A stretch of 64,000 nt of DNA from Bin87 sp965220265 (GCA_965220265.1 CBDCPM010000004.1:3410001-3474000), one strand, 5' to 3'; positions 7,834 through 17,092 are shown, counted from the stretch's first letter. Translations and numbers: made by a program. The notes: generated from the letters alone by a model not told the origin.

Positions 7834-8961
7834 TTAGACAAACGCGACTTTCTCGAAGCTTCCGCTGACGATGGGGTTGGCGTCCAGGCCCATCCAGTCT
7901 TCCAGGATGGCGGAGTAGACGCCGCGGAAGTCGGTGCCGGGAACCAGGTCGCCCTGTTCCAGATCCTCGGGCTTGGAGGACGGGTACTCACCGTATTCGC
8001 CACCCTTGATCGGGTCGCCCATCATGAGGACGAGGCCGGCCGCGCCATGGTCGGTGCCGCTGCCGTTATCGTGGACGCGGCGGCCGAACTCGGAGAACAT
8101 CATCAGGATGATGTTGTCGCTGGCGTTGTTCTCACGCAGGTCGTCGAAGAAGCTGGACACCGCGGCGGAAACGTCGCGCCAGAGACCATCATGCATGCCG
8201 ACCTGGTTGGAATGGCTGTCGAAGCTGCCGTGGTCGCAGTAGAGCAGGCGGGTGCCGAGGCCAGCCTGATGCACCTGGGAAATGCCCTTCATCTTGCGGG
8301 CGATGGGGGTGTCGGGATATTCGACGGTGCTGCTGTACTGCTCGGGAGCGACCTTCAGGATGTCGGCGGCCTTGAGGCCGTCGAGGCCGGTCTGGCCCAG
8401 ATAGTCCATCACGAAGCCGTTGCCGATGGTTGGGGAGTACAGGCGGGTGAAGCGGTCGATGATCTTGTCCCGTTGCATTTCCTCCTGGATGCTGGTCAGC
8501 ATCCCGAAGTTCTCCAGGTCGTCCACGCAAGCCACCGGCACGCCAGAAAGCGCCAGGGCGCGAGGCAGGCTCGGGCCAAAGCTCACGGCGGTGACCACGT
8601 TTTCCTTGTTGGGGTCGATGTCGCGGGCGGCGCGTCCCAACCAACCTTCCGTGCCCAGCTTGTCCGGCTCACAGGTGTGCCAGATGTCCATGCTGCGGAA
8701 GTGGCTGCGGGGGCTGTTCGCGTAGCCGACACCGTGGATGATCGCCATGTTACCGGTGTCCCAGAAGCGGCGCAGCGGGGCCAGTTCGGGGTGGAAACCG
8801 ATGCTGTCGTTGAGCTTGAGGATACGCTCGTCCGGCACGCCGACTACGGGCCGCTTGTCGCGGTACAGGGGCTCGGCGTGGGGGATTACCGTGTTCATGT
8901 AGTCGTTGCCGCCGGTCAGCTGCAACACCACCAGAACGGGATCTTTCTTCGTTGAGGTCAT
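7834..8961 (-). CDS. DUF1501 family protein
   Basis: A 375-residue DUF1501 protein, a family related to the alkaline-phosphatase/sulfatase fold. Visible motifs are LVVLQLTGGND near the start, HFRSMDIWHT, SFDSHSNQ, FSEFGRR and GTDHG, which carry the family's putative metal-binding Asp and His. Many members have a Tat signal peptide, but this one begins directly with MTSTKKDPVLVVLQL and has none. AGGAG lies upstream of the ATG. DUF1501 and DUF1800 genes are commonly neighbours, as here, and their joint role is unknown. Confidence 0.9.
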   Translation of the reverse strand: MTSTKKDPVLVVLQLTGGNDYMNTVIPHAEPLYRDKRPVVGVPDERILKLNDSIGFHPELAPLRRFWDTGNMAIIHGVGYANSPRSHFRSMDIWHTCEPDKLGTEGWLGRAARDIDPNKENVVTAVSFGPSLPRALALSGVPVACVDDLENFGMLTSIQEEMQRDKIIDRFTRLYSPTIGNGFVMDYLGQTGLDGLKAADILKVAPEQYSSTVEYPDTPIARKMKGISQVHQAGLGTRLLYCDHGSFDSHSNQVGMHDGLWRDVSAAVSSFFDDLRENNASDNIILMMFSEFGRRVHDNGSGTDHGAAGLVLMMGDPIKGGEYGEYPSSKPEDLEQGDLVPGTDFRGVYSAILEDWMGLDANPIVSGSFEKVAFV

Positions 8962-9052
8962 TGTGCTTGCTCCTGTGGATATCGTTCCGCGGAGGCGGAG
9001 CGCGAGACGGTCGTTGCGGCGACGCCCTAACCGCGTCGCCGCAGTGATTACG

Positions 9053-10456
9053 TCAGGCGTACTGGTAGTCGCGCAGCGAAACGATTAGCTGCAGCATTTC
9101 GGAAATGCGTTCCTCGGAGGCGCTCACGTCGGCGTCAGTCGCCCAGGAAACGTTGCCGGAGGTCTGGGCGTGGGAGACGAGCTCCTCGCGGGTGGCGGCG
9201 TCGACTTCCAGCGGACCCATCAGATCGAGGCAGCTGTCCACCATAGCGGCGGCAGTGAGGTCGCCCTGCGCCTGCATGCGGTTGATCATGGAGCGGATGC
9301 CGGGGCGGTTCACGTCGCTGACCATGTCGGCGGTGAAGTTGATGCGGCGCATCAGGGAGCCGCTGTTGATCCACTCCACGCCGGTGTGCCAACCCTCCAC
9401 GCTGGGCGGGTTGAGCAGGTCCTGGCCCATGTAGGTGGGCTGGCGAGCAATCTCGCCCAAGCCCGGGCCGGGGAACTCGTAGCCGCCGACCAACCGCAGA
9501 GTGCCTACCACCACTTCGGCGGGGCTCTTCAGGCGGGCGTAGCGTGCGTTCTTGAAGAAGTCGCTGTTGAACAGGACGCGCAGAACGGCCGTCATGCCAC
9601 CGCCGGAGTCAACGAAGGTGTCGGCTAGCAGGTCGATGGCATCCTCGTCCTTGGGCGGAGTCACCTGCCATGCGGGCACCTGGGCCTCGTCGGCGACGAA
9701 GAAGTTGTACAGGTGGCGGGCGATGAAGGTGGCCGTGGCCGGGTGGTCGCAGACGATGTTGATGATGTCTTCGCCGTTGAAGTTGCCACTCTCGCCGAGG
9801 AAGGTCTTTTCCCCGTCATCATGGTCTTCGGGCAGGTACTGGAACTGCCAGTCGTGACGGCCAATGGGACCGCGCGGCAGCTTGGCCTCGAAGGTCCAGC
9901 CGGTGAAAGCGCGGGAGGCTTCGCGGACGTCAACCTCGGTGTAGGTGCCGACGCCCATGCTGAACAGCTCCAGCAGTTCGCGGCCCCAGTTCTCGTTGAC
10001 AGCGTCGGAGTGGTTTTCGAAGTTGTCCAGCCAATAGATCATCGCCGGGTTCTTGGCAATCTCCAGCAGGAGTTCCTTGTAGTTGCCCATGCCCTTCTCG
10101 CGGAACAGGGCGACCATGCGGGTGATCTCGTCGTAGTGGTCGACTTTGGACACGCCGGTGGCAAAGATCTGATGCCAGAACAACGCCATCTTCTCTTCCA
10201 GCGGCCGCTTGGTGTTTATCATGAAGTGCAGCCATTCGGCCGAACCCATACCCTGAATGGTGCCCGGGCGCCAGGTCCACGGCTGGAAACGAACCAACTC
10301 GTAACGGTCAATGGCCGGCTGGCTGTCCGGATCGAGCAACTCTTCAACGGTGGCTTCGTACCCGTTGGCGGCGCGAGCTTCCAACTCTTCGCGGGACGCT
10401 CCGAAACCGGCACGACGCATCAGATGGGCCATCAAGGCGATGTCCTGAGATGCCAT
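9053..10456 (-). CDS. DUF1800 family protein
   Basis: A 467-residue DUF1800 protein. Signatures are LMRRAGFGAS at the N-terminus, WHQIFATG, and the central block with NENWGRELLELFSMG, YTEVDV and RAFTGW. A GGAGG at 10464-10468 sits 7 nt before the ATG at 10456, so the start at 10456 is preferred over one 27 bp upstream. It is upstream of the DUF1501 gene with a 91-bp spacer, probably one transcript. No signal peptide is evident. Molecular function is not established for the family. Confidence 0.9.
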   Translation of the reverse strand: MASQDIALMAHLMRRAGFGASREELEARAANGYEATVEELLDPDSQPAIDRYELVRFQPWTWRPGTIQGMGSAEWLHFMINTKRPLEEKMALFWHQIFATGVSKVDHYDEITRMVALFREKGMGNYKELLLEIAKNPAMIYWLDNFENHSDAVNENWGRELLELFSMGVGTYTEVDVREASRAFTGWTFEAKLPRGPIGRHDWQFQYLPEDHDDGEKTFLGESGNFNGEDIINIVCDHPATATFIARHLYNFFVADEAQVPAWQVTPPKDEDAIDLLADTFVDSGGGMTAVLRVLFNSDFFKNARYARLKSPAEVVVGTLRLVGGYEFPGPGLGEIARQPTYMGQDLLNPPSVEGWHTGVEWINSGSLMRRINFTADMVSDVNRPGIRSMINRMQAQGDLTAAAMVDSCLDLMGPLEVDAATREELVSHAQTSGNVSWATDADVSASEERISEMLQLIVSLRDYQYA

Positions 10457-10575
10457 CTTTTTGCCTCCTATTTGTGTTGGCATTGGTGGCGCATATTATC
10501 TGATATGCTCTATCTACCTGTCAACGATAACTGCGCCGGCGGCATCTATCTCGCCGGTATTTCGGCAATCGAGCG

Positions 10576-11076
10576 ATGGCTCTCAAATCACCCGACATGC
10601 GGCGTAACTTCCGCAACCTGCCCCCCGCTTCCACCGTGCGCCAACCGCCCTCACTGGGTTGGATGCTGCTCATGGCAGCGGCGTTGTTCGCGTTGTTCCT
10701 GCCCATTGTTGGCCCGCTTGACGACCACCACTTCGCGGAGCGCACCCACAACCACGGTCACATCTACCTGAACGGCGTTCCCGTAGCGCACCACCACGCC
10801 TACGAGGGTTCTCCTCAACACCCCCATCAAGAATCAGCGGCCCGCTTCTCCCAACCTGGCGAGTACGGCGGTCAAGAGGAAATCCTCTACCTTGCCCCGG
10901 CCGCGGCTGGCTTGACGCTGGCAGCGCTCAACGCGCCCTACCATCCTGCTCCGGAATCGCTACGTCCTCCCCTGCCTGTGGCCAAGGAAAACAATCCGCT
11001 GGAGCGGTACGCACCGGGGTCAGGCCGTGCCAGCGGGGAAAGCATTTCACCGCCACTACCGCCTCCAATCGCCTGA
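10576..11076 (+). CDS. His-rich membrane-anchored protein of unknown function
   Basis: A 166-residue protein with one hydrophobic span (residues about 28-46, LGWMLLMAAALFALFLPIV). An outer segment follows that is dense in His: DDHHFAE, HNHGHIYL, AHHHAYE and QHPHQE. The C-terminal half is Pro/Ala-rich and ends PPLPPPIA. This pattern suggests a surface or periplasm-facing metal-binding protein (copper, zinc or nickel), by composition only. It is divergent from DUF1800 and 91 bp upstream of the His-rich lipoprotein at 11168. The ribosome-binding site is weak. Confidence 0.6.
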   Translation: MALKSPDMRRNFRNLPPASTVRQPPSLGWMLLMAAALFALFLPIVGPLDDHHFAERTHNHGHIYLNGVPVAHHHAYEGSPQHPHQESAARFSQPGEYGGQEEILYLAPAAAGLTLAALNAPYHPAPESLRPPLPVAKENNPLERYAPGSGRASGESISPPLPPPIA

Positions 11077-11167
11077 ATCCTCCCTTCAATCCGTTCTAAC
11101 TCCGGCGCTCGATGGCTGCCCCGCGACGGTAGCCGGCGCCTGTCTATCCTGACGGAGGATTCTGTCC

Positions 11168-12121
11168 ATGCAGACACCACACTATCGCAGTATTCGGCCG
11201 GCTTTAGCTCTGGCCCTGACCATCGTATTCCTGGCGGCTCTGTCCTGCGGAACCGCCAATGAACCCGATCCTGCCATGGCGCCCAGGGCTGCGGCCGGTG
11301 GGACTGTCGAGTCCCACGCAATGAGCGAACACCGCAATGACGGCCAGACCGGGCAGGCAATGCCGAGCCATACACCAGCCGATGCGGTCGTTATCGACCT
11401 GCCCATCGCCGACCGAGGTACGAGCCTGACTCGCGACGACCTGCGTGTCTCGCAGGGGGACATGGTCCGCCTGGTGATCGAGGCCGACGAAGAGGGCGAG
11501 GTCCACCTGCACGGCTACAACCTCACCGCGTCAGTATCGCCTGGGTATCCTGGCGAGTTGGTCTTCGAGGCCGCCACCGCCGGCGCATTCGCTCTGAACT
11601 TTCACGTATTCGCAGCCGAAAACAACAAAGCGGCGGGCGATCATCACGGCGCTGAGGCGCCTGAGACCGTGGTATCTGAAACGCCCCTAAGCGTCGCGAT
11701 AATTGCGGAACCGGATGCGCACGGTGGCGTCGACGTTCAAATCGTGGCCGGTGGTTTCCGATTCGCACCCGAGCTGGTGGACCAGGCCCACACGCCCGGC
11801 GCGGGGCACGCCCACATCTACGCGGATGGCGTCAGACTAGCGCGAGTTTTCGAGAATGAGTACCACATAGAAAAGCTGACTCCAGGCGAGCACGAAATTC
11901 GGGTGTCACTCAATACCAACGACCATAGCGATTTGATGTACGGCGGGAAAAACGTGGAGGCCACGGCAACCGTCACCGTACCCGATGTCGGACAAGGGCA
12001 TGGCGACGGCCAGGATCAACAAAGTGCGGACGGGGATGGGCACGGGCACTCTCACGGAGCGCCCAGCGAACGCGAGGTGGTCGCCGAGGTGCATCTCGGG
12101 AACCTGGAAGTCTTTCCGTAG
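11168..12121 (+). CDS. lipoprotein with cupredoxin-like and metal-binding domains, His-rich tail
   Basis: A 317-residue exported protein. The first 27 residues form a signal with a lipobox ending AALSC. Residues about 75-150 resemble a cupredoxin-like fold: VSQGDMVRLVIEADEEG, VHLHGYN, PGYPGELVFEA and ALNFHVF; the Cys/Met of blue-copper sites is not seen. A second domain has GHAHIYADGVRLARV, YHIEKLTPGEHEIRVSLNTNDHS and a C-terminal strand. A Gly/His/Asp-rich tail (GDGHGHSHG) follows. GGAGG lies upstream of the ATG. Its His-rich neighbour at 10576 and its own composition suggest extracytoplasmic metal binding. Confidence 0.75.
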   Translation: MQTPHYRSIRPALALALTIVFLAALSCGTANEPDPAMAPRAAAGGTVESHAMSEHRNDGQTGQAMPSHTPADAVVIDLPIADRGTSLTRDDLRVSQGDMVRLVIEADEEGEVHLHGYNLTASVSPGYPGELVFEAATAGAFALNFHVFAAENNKAAGDHHGAEAPETVVSETPLSVAIIAEPDAHGGVDVQIVAGGFRFAPELVDQAHTPGAGHAHIYADGVRLARVFENEYHIEKLTPGEHEIRVSLNTNDHSDLMYGGKNVEATATVTVPDVGQGHGDGQDQQSADGDGHGHSHGAPSEREVVAEVHLGNLEVFP

Positions 12122-12148
12122 ACCGACTTTAGGGAGTTTGAAATGAGT

Positions 12149-12172
12149 AGGGGCGAATAATCATTCGCCCCT
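12149..12172. terminator. palindromic repeat copy 2, probable bidirectional terminator
   Basis: The palindrome GGGGCGAATAATCATTCGCCCC lies between the convergent lipoprotein gene and citrate synthase. It is the second copy of the repeat at 4974-4996. The position between converging genes fits a bidirectional transcription stop, although a T-run is lacking. Confidence 0.6.
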
Positions 12173-12198
12173 GCATCTTCGAATACACGGTGGTGATA

Positions 12199-13335
12199 CT
12201 AGCGCTGCTCGATGGGCACGTAATCCCGGTCCATGGGACCGATGTAATGCAGGCGCGGCCGCAGGAGGATGTTGTTTTGGTACTGCTCGATGCACTGGGC
12301 AGACCAGCCGGGGACACGACCCAGGGCAAAGATCGGGATGAACAGGTCCGACGGTATGCCCAGCAGGTGGTAGATAGAGCCGGCGTAGAAGTCCACGTTG
12401 ACGTAGATGCCGCGGTCCCGATAGGGGGCCATCACGTCCTCGGACAGGTGGGTGAGGATCTGGAACCAGCGCGGGTCGCCGCGCTTTTCGCCCAGCGCTT
12501 GGGAGCGATCGCGCAGATGGCGCGCCCGGGGGTCCTCGGCCTTGTAGACGCGGTGGCCGAAGCCCATGATGCGCTCACGGTTGTCCAACTTGTTGCGTGC
12601 GTACTCTCCCGCGTTCTCGGGGTTGCCGATTTCCATCGACATCTTCATCACTTCTTCGGCGGCGCCGCCGTGAGCCGGCCCCTTGAGCGTGCCCACCGCG
12701 CCGGAGACGGCGGCGTGCAGCGTCGAGTTGGTGGAGGCGGAAACGCGGGCAGCAAAGGAGGACGCGTTGACGCCGTGTTCGGCGTGCAGGATGAAGTCCA
12801 CGTCCATTAGGGAGACGGTCTCGTCGTCCGGCATCTCGTTGAAGAGCATGTAGAGGAAGTTGCCGGCGAGGTTCAGGTCGGGGTTGGGCGCAACCGGCTC
12901 CAGTCCGGACCGGATGCGATGATGAGCCGTTACGATAGTTGGCGCCTGGGCGGTCAACCGAAGGGCCTTCCGGACGTTGGCTTCCTTGGAGTTGTCCTCA
13001 GACTCATCGTCAAAAGCGGCCAGGCCGATGAGAGCTGTCTGGAGGACGTCCATGGGATGCGCCGATTTGACCGCGTCGATGACGGTGATGATCTCATCGG
13101 GGATGCGACGGTTGGCCCGCAGGTAGCCATCCGTCTCTTCGAGCTGGGTTCGATTTGGCAGCTCACCGTACAGCACCAGGTGGATGATTTCCTCAAAGGT
13201 GGACTTTTCGGCCAGATCGTGTATGTCGTAACCACGATAGAGCAGTTTTCCGATATCGCCGTCGATGAAACTGGACTCCGTGGTGTCCATGTAGACGTTC
13301 ATCAAACCGCGGTGCAGTTCGGGCTGGTCGGCCAT
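12199..13335 (-). CDS. gltA: citrate synthase / 2-methylcitrate synthase family
   Basis: A 378-residue type-II-like short citrate synthase that condenses acetyl-CoA (or propionyl-CoA) with oxaloacetate. The catalytic triad is visible as H222 in GPAHGG, H261 in GFGHRVYK and D315 in NVDFYAG. The N-terminal YRGYDIHDLAE motif and the C-terminal RPRLHYIGP are typical. Length matches the roughly 370-residue short forms used by many bacteria. Citrate versus methylcitrate specificity cannot be told here because no prp genes are present. Confidence 0.93.
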   Translation of the reverse strand: MADQPELHRGLMNVYMDTTESSFIDGDIGKLLYRGYDIHDLAEKSTFEEIIHLVLYGELPNRTQLEETDGYLRANRRIPDEIITVIDAVKSAHPMDVLQTALIGLAAFDDESEDNSKEANVRKALRLTAQAPTIVTAHHRIRSGLEPVAPNPDLNLAGNFLYMLFNEMPDDETVSLMDVDFILHAEHGVNASSFAARVSASTNSTLHAAVSGAVGTLKGPAHGGAAEEVMKMSMEIGNPENAGEYARNKLDNRERIMGFGHRVYKAEDPRARHLRDRSQALGEKRGDPRWFQILTHLSEDVMAPYRDRGIYVNVDFYAGSIYHLLGIPSDLFIPIFALGRVPGWSAQCIEQYQNNILLRPRLHYIGPMDRDYVPIEQR

Positions 13336-13494
13336 CTGTGTACTCCTTGGTCAGGGGCTTGGCTACGGGTGTGCCGCCCCGTTCACTCCGGCGGAAATCG
13401 CCCGTTCCGGCGGTAGGTTATGCTAGCATCGGGTTCGGCGGAGTGTCAACCGAAACCGGCCACCGGCCGAGCCTTCCAGCCGCAGGTTTTGAGT

Positions 13495-14412
13495 ATGAAA
13501 TACGGTATGATCCTACCCAACGTCGGGACCATGGCGCACATCGAATCGCTGATGCAAATCGCCCAGCGCGCCGAGGATCTCGGCTACAACGGCGTGTTCC
13601 TCAGCGACCACATCGCGATACCCACGGAACTGCGCTCGGCGTACCCGTATCGGAGTGACGGCCGGTTCCCGCTGACGGCTTCCGATCGGATCCTGGAACC
13701 GGTAACGACGCTGTCCTATCTGGCGGCGGTGACGCGGCGGCTGCACCTGGGGTTCAGCGTGCTGGTGCTGCCGTATCGGCATCCGGTGCTCAACGCCAAG
13801 ATGCTGGGCACGCTGGACGTGATTTCCAACGGCCGGCTAATTGTCGGAGCCGGTGTCGGTTGGATGGAAGAGGAGTTCGCCGCTCTGAACTCCGATTTCC
13901 ACGCAAGTGGAGCCGTAACCGACGAACACATCAAGATGCTGCGGGCCTTCTGGACCGAGACCGCACCCGACTGTAAGGGGAACCATTACAGCGTCGCCGG
14001 CCTGGGAATGGCGCCTCAGCCCGTGGCTCAACCTCACCCGCCGATCTGGACGGGCGGGATCAGCCCACCGGCTCTGCGTCGGGCCGCCAATCTGGCCGAC
14101 GGGTGGCACGGAGTCCGGCAGAGTCCGGACGACGTGGCACGGGTGGCGGGCCACATTGGCGAACTTCGGGCGGCCGCCGGCAGCGAAACGGAGGGTTTTA
14201 CCATCTCGCTGCGGGCCGGCTTAGACGTCACCGACGAGCCCTTCGACGGCGGGGGGCGAACTCCGCTGCGGGGTTCTCCGGAGCAAGTGGCCGGCGACCT
14301 GGCGGAATACGAGCGGGCCGGTCTGGACTACCTTGTGGTGGAACCCAGGGCCGTCACGCCGGAGCAGTTGATCGATCAGCTGGAGTGCTTCATTACTGTC
14401 GAGCGGCCCTGA
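13495..14412 (+). CDS. LLM-class F420/flavin-dependent oxidoreductase
   Basis: A 305-residue luciferase-like protein. It has the N-terminal PNVGTMAHIESL strand, LGYNGVFLSDHIAIP, YRHPVLNAKMLGTLD, SNGRLIVGAGVGW and PHPPIWTGG, closest to the subgroup often annotated as F420-dependent (TIGR03619-like). The choice of F420 or FMN cannot be settled from sequence. The ATG at 13495 starts at the first beta strand (MKYGMILPN); an upstream in-frame start would add residues with no family match. It is divergent from citrate synthase and converges on an SDR with 1 bp between the two stops. Confidence 0.9.
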   Translation: MKYGMILPNVGTMAHIESLMQIAQRAEDLGYNGVFLSDHIAIPTELRSAYPYRSDGRFPLTASDRILEPVTTLSYLAAVTRRLHLGFSVLVLPYRHPVLNAKMLGTLDVISNGRLIVGAGVGWMEEEFAALNSDFHASGAVTDEHIKMLRAFWTETAPDCKGNHYSVAGLGMAPQPVAQPHPPIWTGGISPPALRRAANLADGWHGVRQSPDDVARVAGHIGELRAAAGSETEGFTISLRAGLDVTDEPFDGGGRTPLRGSPEQVAGDLAEYERAGLDYLVVEPRAVTPEQLIDQLECFITVERP

Positions 14413-14413
14413 G

Positions 14414-15172
14414 TTACTGGGCAGTCCAGCCTCCGTCCACCACCACCTCGCTGCCGGTGACAAAGGACGACTCGTCGGACGCCAAGTAGAGCACGGCGTT
14501 GGCAACTTCCTCGGCCTCGCCGTACCGGCCCATGGGAATGCGGGACAGCATGATCGAAAGCCGTTCCGGATCGTCGCGGCCGGCCCGAGTCATCTCCGTC
14601 ACTATCGGGCCCGGGTGCACCGAGTTGACCCGGATGCCCCGGTTCGCATACTGCAACGCCGCTGCCTTGGTGAAGATGCGCACCCCGCCCTTGGAGGTCT
14701 GGTATGCGGACCCGTTGTACGGCACGCCAACGATACCCAACTGCGACGAGATGTTGATGATGGAACCGCCGCCGGCATCGAGCATCGCCGGAACGCTGGC
14801 GCGCGTGCCCAGGAACACACCCTTCAGGTTCACGTCGATGGTGCGGTCCCACAGTTCCACCGGTTCCTCGTGGATCTGGAACGAACTGCTGCCGATGCCC
14901 GCGTTGTTCACCAGCACGTCGAGGCTGCCGAACTGCGCCACCGCCTGGGCCACGGCCGACTGCCAGTCGGCTTCCTGGGTCACATCGAGGTGCACGTAAC
15001 GGCACTGCCCGCCATCGGCCGCGATCGACGCTGCCGTCGCCTCGCCGTCCTCGTCCAGGATATCGCCGATGACCACCGCAGCGCCTTCCCGGACGAACAA
15101 CCGAGCCTCGGATGCCCCCATCCCGCGCGCGCCGCCGCTGATTAGCGCAACCTTGCCGTCCATCCTGCCCAT
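14414..15172 (-). CDS. SDR-family oxidoreductase
   Basis: A 252-residue classical short-chain dehydrogenase. It has the cofactor motif GGARGMG at residues 13-19, NNAGIG, the active-site Ser in NISSQLG, the YQTSK catalytic pair and the tail FVTGSEVVVDGGWTAQ. It resembles the 3-alpha/20-beta-hydroxysteroid and 3-oxoacyl reductase group; the substrate is unknown. A strong GAGGTGAG precedes the ATG. It follows the Eis-like gene by 12 bp on the same strand, so the two form an operon. Confidence 0.9.
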   Translation of the reverse strand: MGRMDGKVALISGGARGMGASEARLFVREGAAVVIGDILDEDGEATAASIAADGGQCRYVHLDVTQEADWQSAVAQAVAQFGSLDVLVNNAGIGSSSFQIHEEPVELWDRTIDVNLKGVFLGTRASVPAMLDAGGGSIINISSQLGIVGVPYNGSAYQTSKGGVRIFTKAAALQYANRGIRVNSVHPGPIVTEMTRAGRDDPERLSIMLSRIPMGRYGEAEEVANAVLYLASDESSFVTGSEVVVDGGWTAQ

Positions 15173-15184
15173 GCTCTCACCTCG

Positions 15185-16375
15185 TCAGAAGTTGTATGGC
15201 GTCCACGGCATCAGGGGCACAGCGAACGCCCGGTCGGCGCGCTGGACGGCGCCCGAGGTCGCCTCGTCCACCATTCCCGCCCGCTGCAACGTACTGAAAC
15301 TGGCCGCCCCCAGGTAAACCGTCGCCAGGGCAGATACGCTGATCGCCAAGTCCGCGCCGCCGGTGACCGGCCGACAGTCGCCGCCCTCCGGCGACATCTC
15401 CAAGCTCCAGCACCCCTGGTTCCATTCGCAGAAGTCGTCGCGGATTTCCAGCACCAGACGGTCGTTGGCGGCGTAGGTCCGCTGCTCCAGAGCGGCGCGG
15501 GCGTCGACAACTCGGACCCACAGGCCGTCGCGGGTCGACCGCTGCAATCGGCGTGGGTCAGCTAGCATCCAGGGGAGTGGATCGTCCACGGGCCGCCTCA
15601 TGGCCTCGGTACGCTCGTACAGGTCGAGGTCGAAGCAGAACCGCCACAGGGCGGCGGACGCCTCGCGCGTGGTGGCCACCAGCTCGTTGACCGTCACCGT
15701 GGGCCGCTGGGTGCGGTATGAGGCGTAGCCGTCGATGCGCCCGTCCTCCACGTACGCCACGTGGAACACGCCGCCGGATCCTCCCTGGGAGTGGATGGGG
15801 TCATTGGCCGCGTCTTCCCAGTGGTGCATGGCGCGCTGGAACATGGCGGGCCGGCCCTGGGTGCCGCGACGGGACACCTCGGGCAGCATCTTCATGATGT
15901 CTGCGGGCGCCACGAACTCCAGGCGGCCGGGACTATCCAATCGGCGGTCGTAGGCGCTGTGGCGCTTTTCAATAGACCACTGCTCATGTACGGCGCCGAT
16001 GCCGTAGCCGAAACGCCCGTAGATGCCACTCTCGGTGGCGAACAGGGCGGCCAGGGGTTCGCCCCGCTCGTGGATTCCGTCTATCTGGTGGCGCATCATC
16101 TGGGTCATGATGCCCCGCCGGGTGTGCGTGGGCTGCACCTCCACGTTGGACACCCCGGCCACGGCGCACGTGCCGCCCGGTATCGACATCTCCAGCAGGT
16201 GCGAGTGGCACCCGCCGACGATCTGCCCGTCCTCGAACACGGCGATGGATCGGCTCAGGTCAAAGCGGGGCCGCAGATGCTCGGGGTCGTGGTTCAGGCG
16301 GTTGCCGTGGGCACGCGACTCGGTGCGCATCCACCGCTCAAACTCGTCGGGGGTAATGTTTCTCAGTTCCAACAT
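15185..16375 (-). CDS. GNAT acetyltransferase, Eis-like
   Basis: A 396-residue protein with the Eis architecture: an N-terminal GNAT fold, a middle GNAT-like domain and a C-terminal sterol-carrier-like domain. The acetyl-CoA loop region reads VEVQPTHTRRGIMTQMM near residue 100, and ATESGIYGRFGYG follows. The C-terminus ends LMPWTPYNF with the terminal carboxylate that acts as general base in Eis enzymes. Family members acetylate amines of aminoglycosides or peptides; the substrate here is not predictable. First gene of a two-gene operon with the SDR. Confidence 0.85.
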   Translation of the reverse strand: MLELRNITPDEFERWMRTESRAHGNRLNHDPEHLRPRFDLSRSIAVFEDGQIVGGCHSHLLEMSIPGGTCAVAGVSNVEVQPTHTRRGIMTQMMRHQIDGIHERGEPLAALFATESGIYGRFGYGIGAVHEQWSIEKRHSAYDRRLDSPGRLEFVAPADIMKMLPEVSRRGTQGRPAMFQRAMHHWEDAANDPIHSQGGSGGVFHVAYVEDGRIDGYASYRTQRPTVTVNELVATTREASAALWRFCFDLDLYERTEAMRRPVDDPLPWMLADPRRLQRSTRDGLWVRVVDARAALEQRTYAANDRLVLEIRDDFCEWNQGCWSLEMSPEGGDCRPVTGGADLAISVSALATVYLGAASFSTLQRAGMVDEATSGAVQRADRAFAVPLMPWTPYNF

Positions 16376-16415
16376 TGCAGGTAGGCACTAGCATCAAGAT
16401 AATGAAACACGCTGC

Positions 16416-16820
16416 TCATTCTATCGGGTTCAACGTTGACACGCCCGTCGGTTCGAAGTGGCGAACGTTACGGGTTACTACGGTGAGACCGCGGCTCCAA
16501 GCGATCGCCGCGATTTGCAGGTCGGAACTTGTGAAGCCCAGTTCCGCGTGCAAGACGCCCCAACGCCTGGCGGCCGTATCATCGAATACGAGCACACGGT
16601 CCTTGAACAACGCCGTCACCGACTCCAACCAACGCTCAAGCTGCGCGGCGAATTCGGGCTGGCGTCTGCGTTGCCGGGCGATGCCGTACAAGATTTCGCC
16701 CACGGTGATGACGCTGGTGTAAAGTCTGTCGGGGGTTTGATTGCGCACCCAAGCGGAAACAACGGCGTTCCGTTCGGGCCTCCGCAATGCTGAGACGACG
16801 TCGGTGTCCAACAGGTACAT
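16416..16820 (-). CDS. vapC: PIN-domain toxin, VapC-like
   Basis: A 134-residue PIN-domain ribonuclease. It has the N-terminal LLDTDVVSALRRP motif (acidic D5, D7), an acidic residue in ITVGEILYG, the third acidic site in SDLQIAAIA and the closing VTRNVRHF. The start ATG overlaps the TAA of the antitoxin gene by one base (TAATG), so translation is coupled. Such toxins cleave tRNA or rRNA when freed from their antitoxin. Confidence 0.88.
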   Translation of the reverse strand: MYLLDTDVVSALRRPERNAVVSAWVRNQTPDRLYTSVITVGEILYGIARQRRRQPEFAAQLERWLESVTALFKDRVLVFDDTAARRWGVLHAELGFTSSDLQIAAIAWSRGLTVVTRNVRHFEPTGVSTLNPIE

Positions 16821-17092
16821 TAGAGATCGATTTCCCTGGGATGGAAGTCCCGGGTTCGCGTCGGCAACTCGAAAGAGTCGTCATCGGGAGCCTTGGGTAT
16901 GGCCAGGAGGTGCTCGATAAAGTCCGGCTCTCCGGCTTTCTCCGCTTGGCACAGCCGTTCATACTCTTCAGCAGCGATGACGACCACCGCGGGCTGGCCC
17001 CGCCGGGTAACCTGCTGAGGCTCGCCGGACAACGCAGCGTTGACCAGCGCGCTGAACTTATTCTTCGCGTCCTGTATGGGCCACTCTGCCAT
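16820..17092 (-). CDS. Phd/YefM-type antitoxin
   Basis: A 90-residue antitoxin. The N-terminal DNA-binding Phd/YefM fold is seen in WPIQDAKNKFSALVNAAL, QVTRRGQPAVVVIAAEEYERL. The acidic C-terminal tail (PDFIEHLL, KAPDDDSFELP) probably wraps the toxin. It lies directly before the PIN toxin with a 1-base overlap, the standard order for autoregulated modules. Confidence 0.88.
   Translation of the reverse strand: MAEWPIQDAKNKFSALVNAALSGEPQQVTRRGQPAVVVIAAEEYERLCQAEKAGEPDFIEHLLAIPKAPDDDSFELPTRTRDFHPREIDL

Noticed and set aside
7660..8955. 431-codon plus-strand frame opposite DUF1501
   Set aside because: Long antisense frames are common in high-GC DNA; its composition (Val/Ala/Gly/His-rich) is typical of such shadows.
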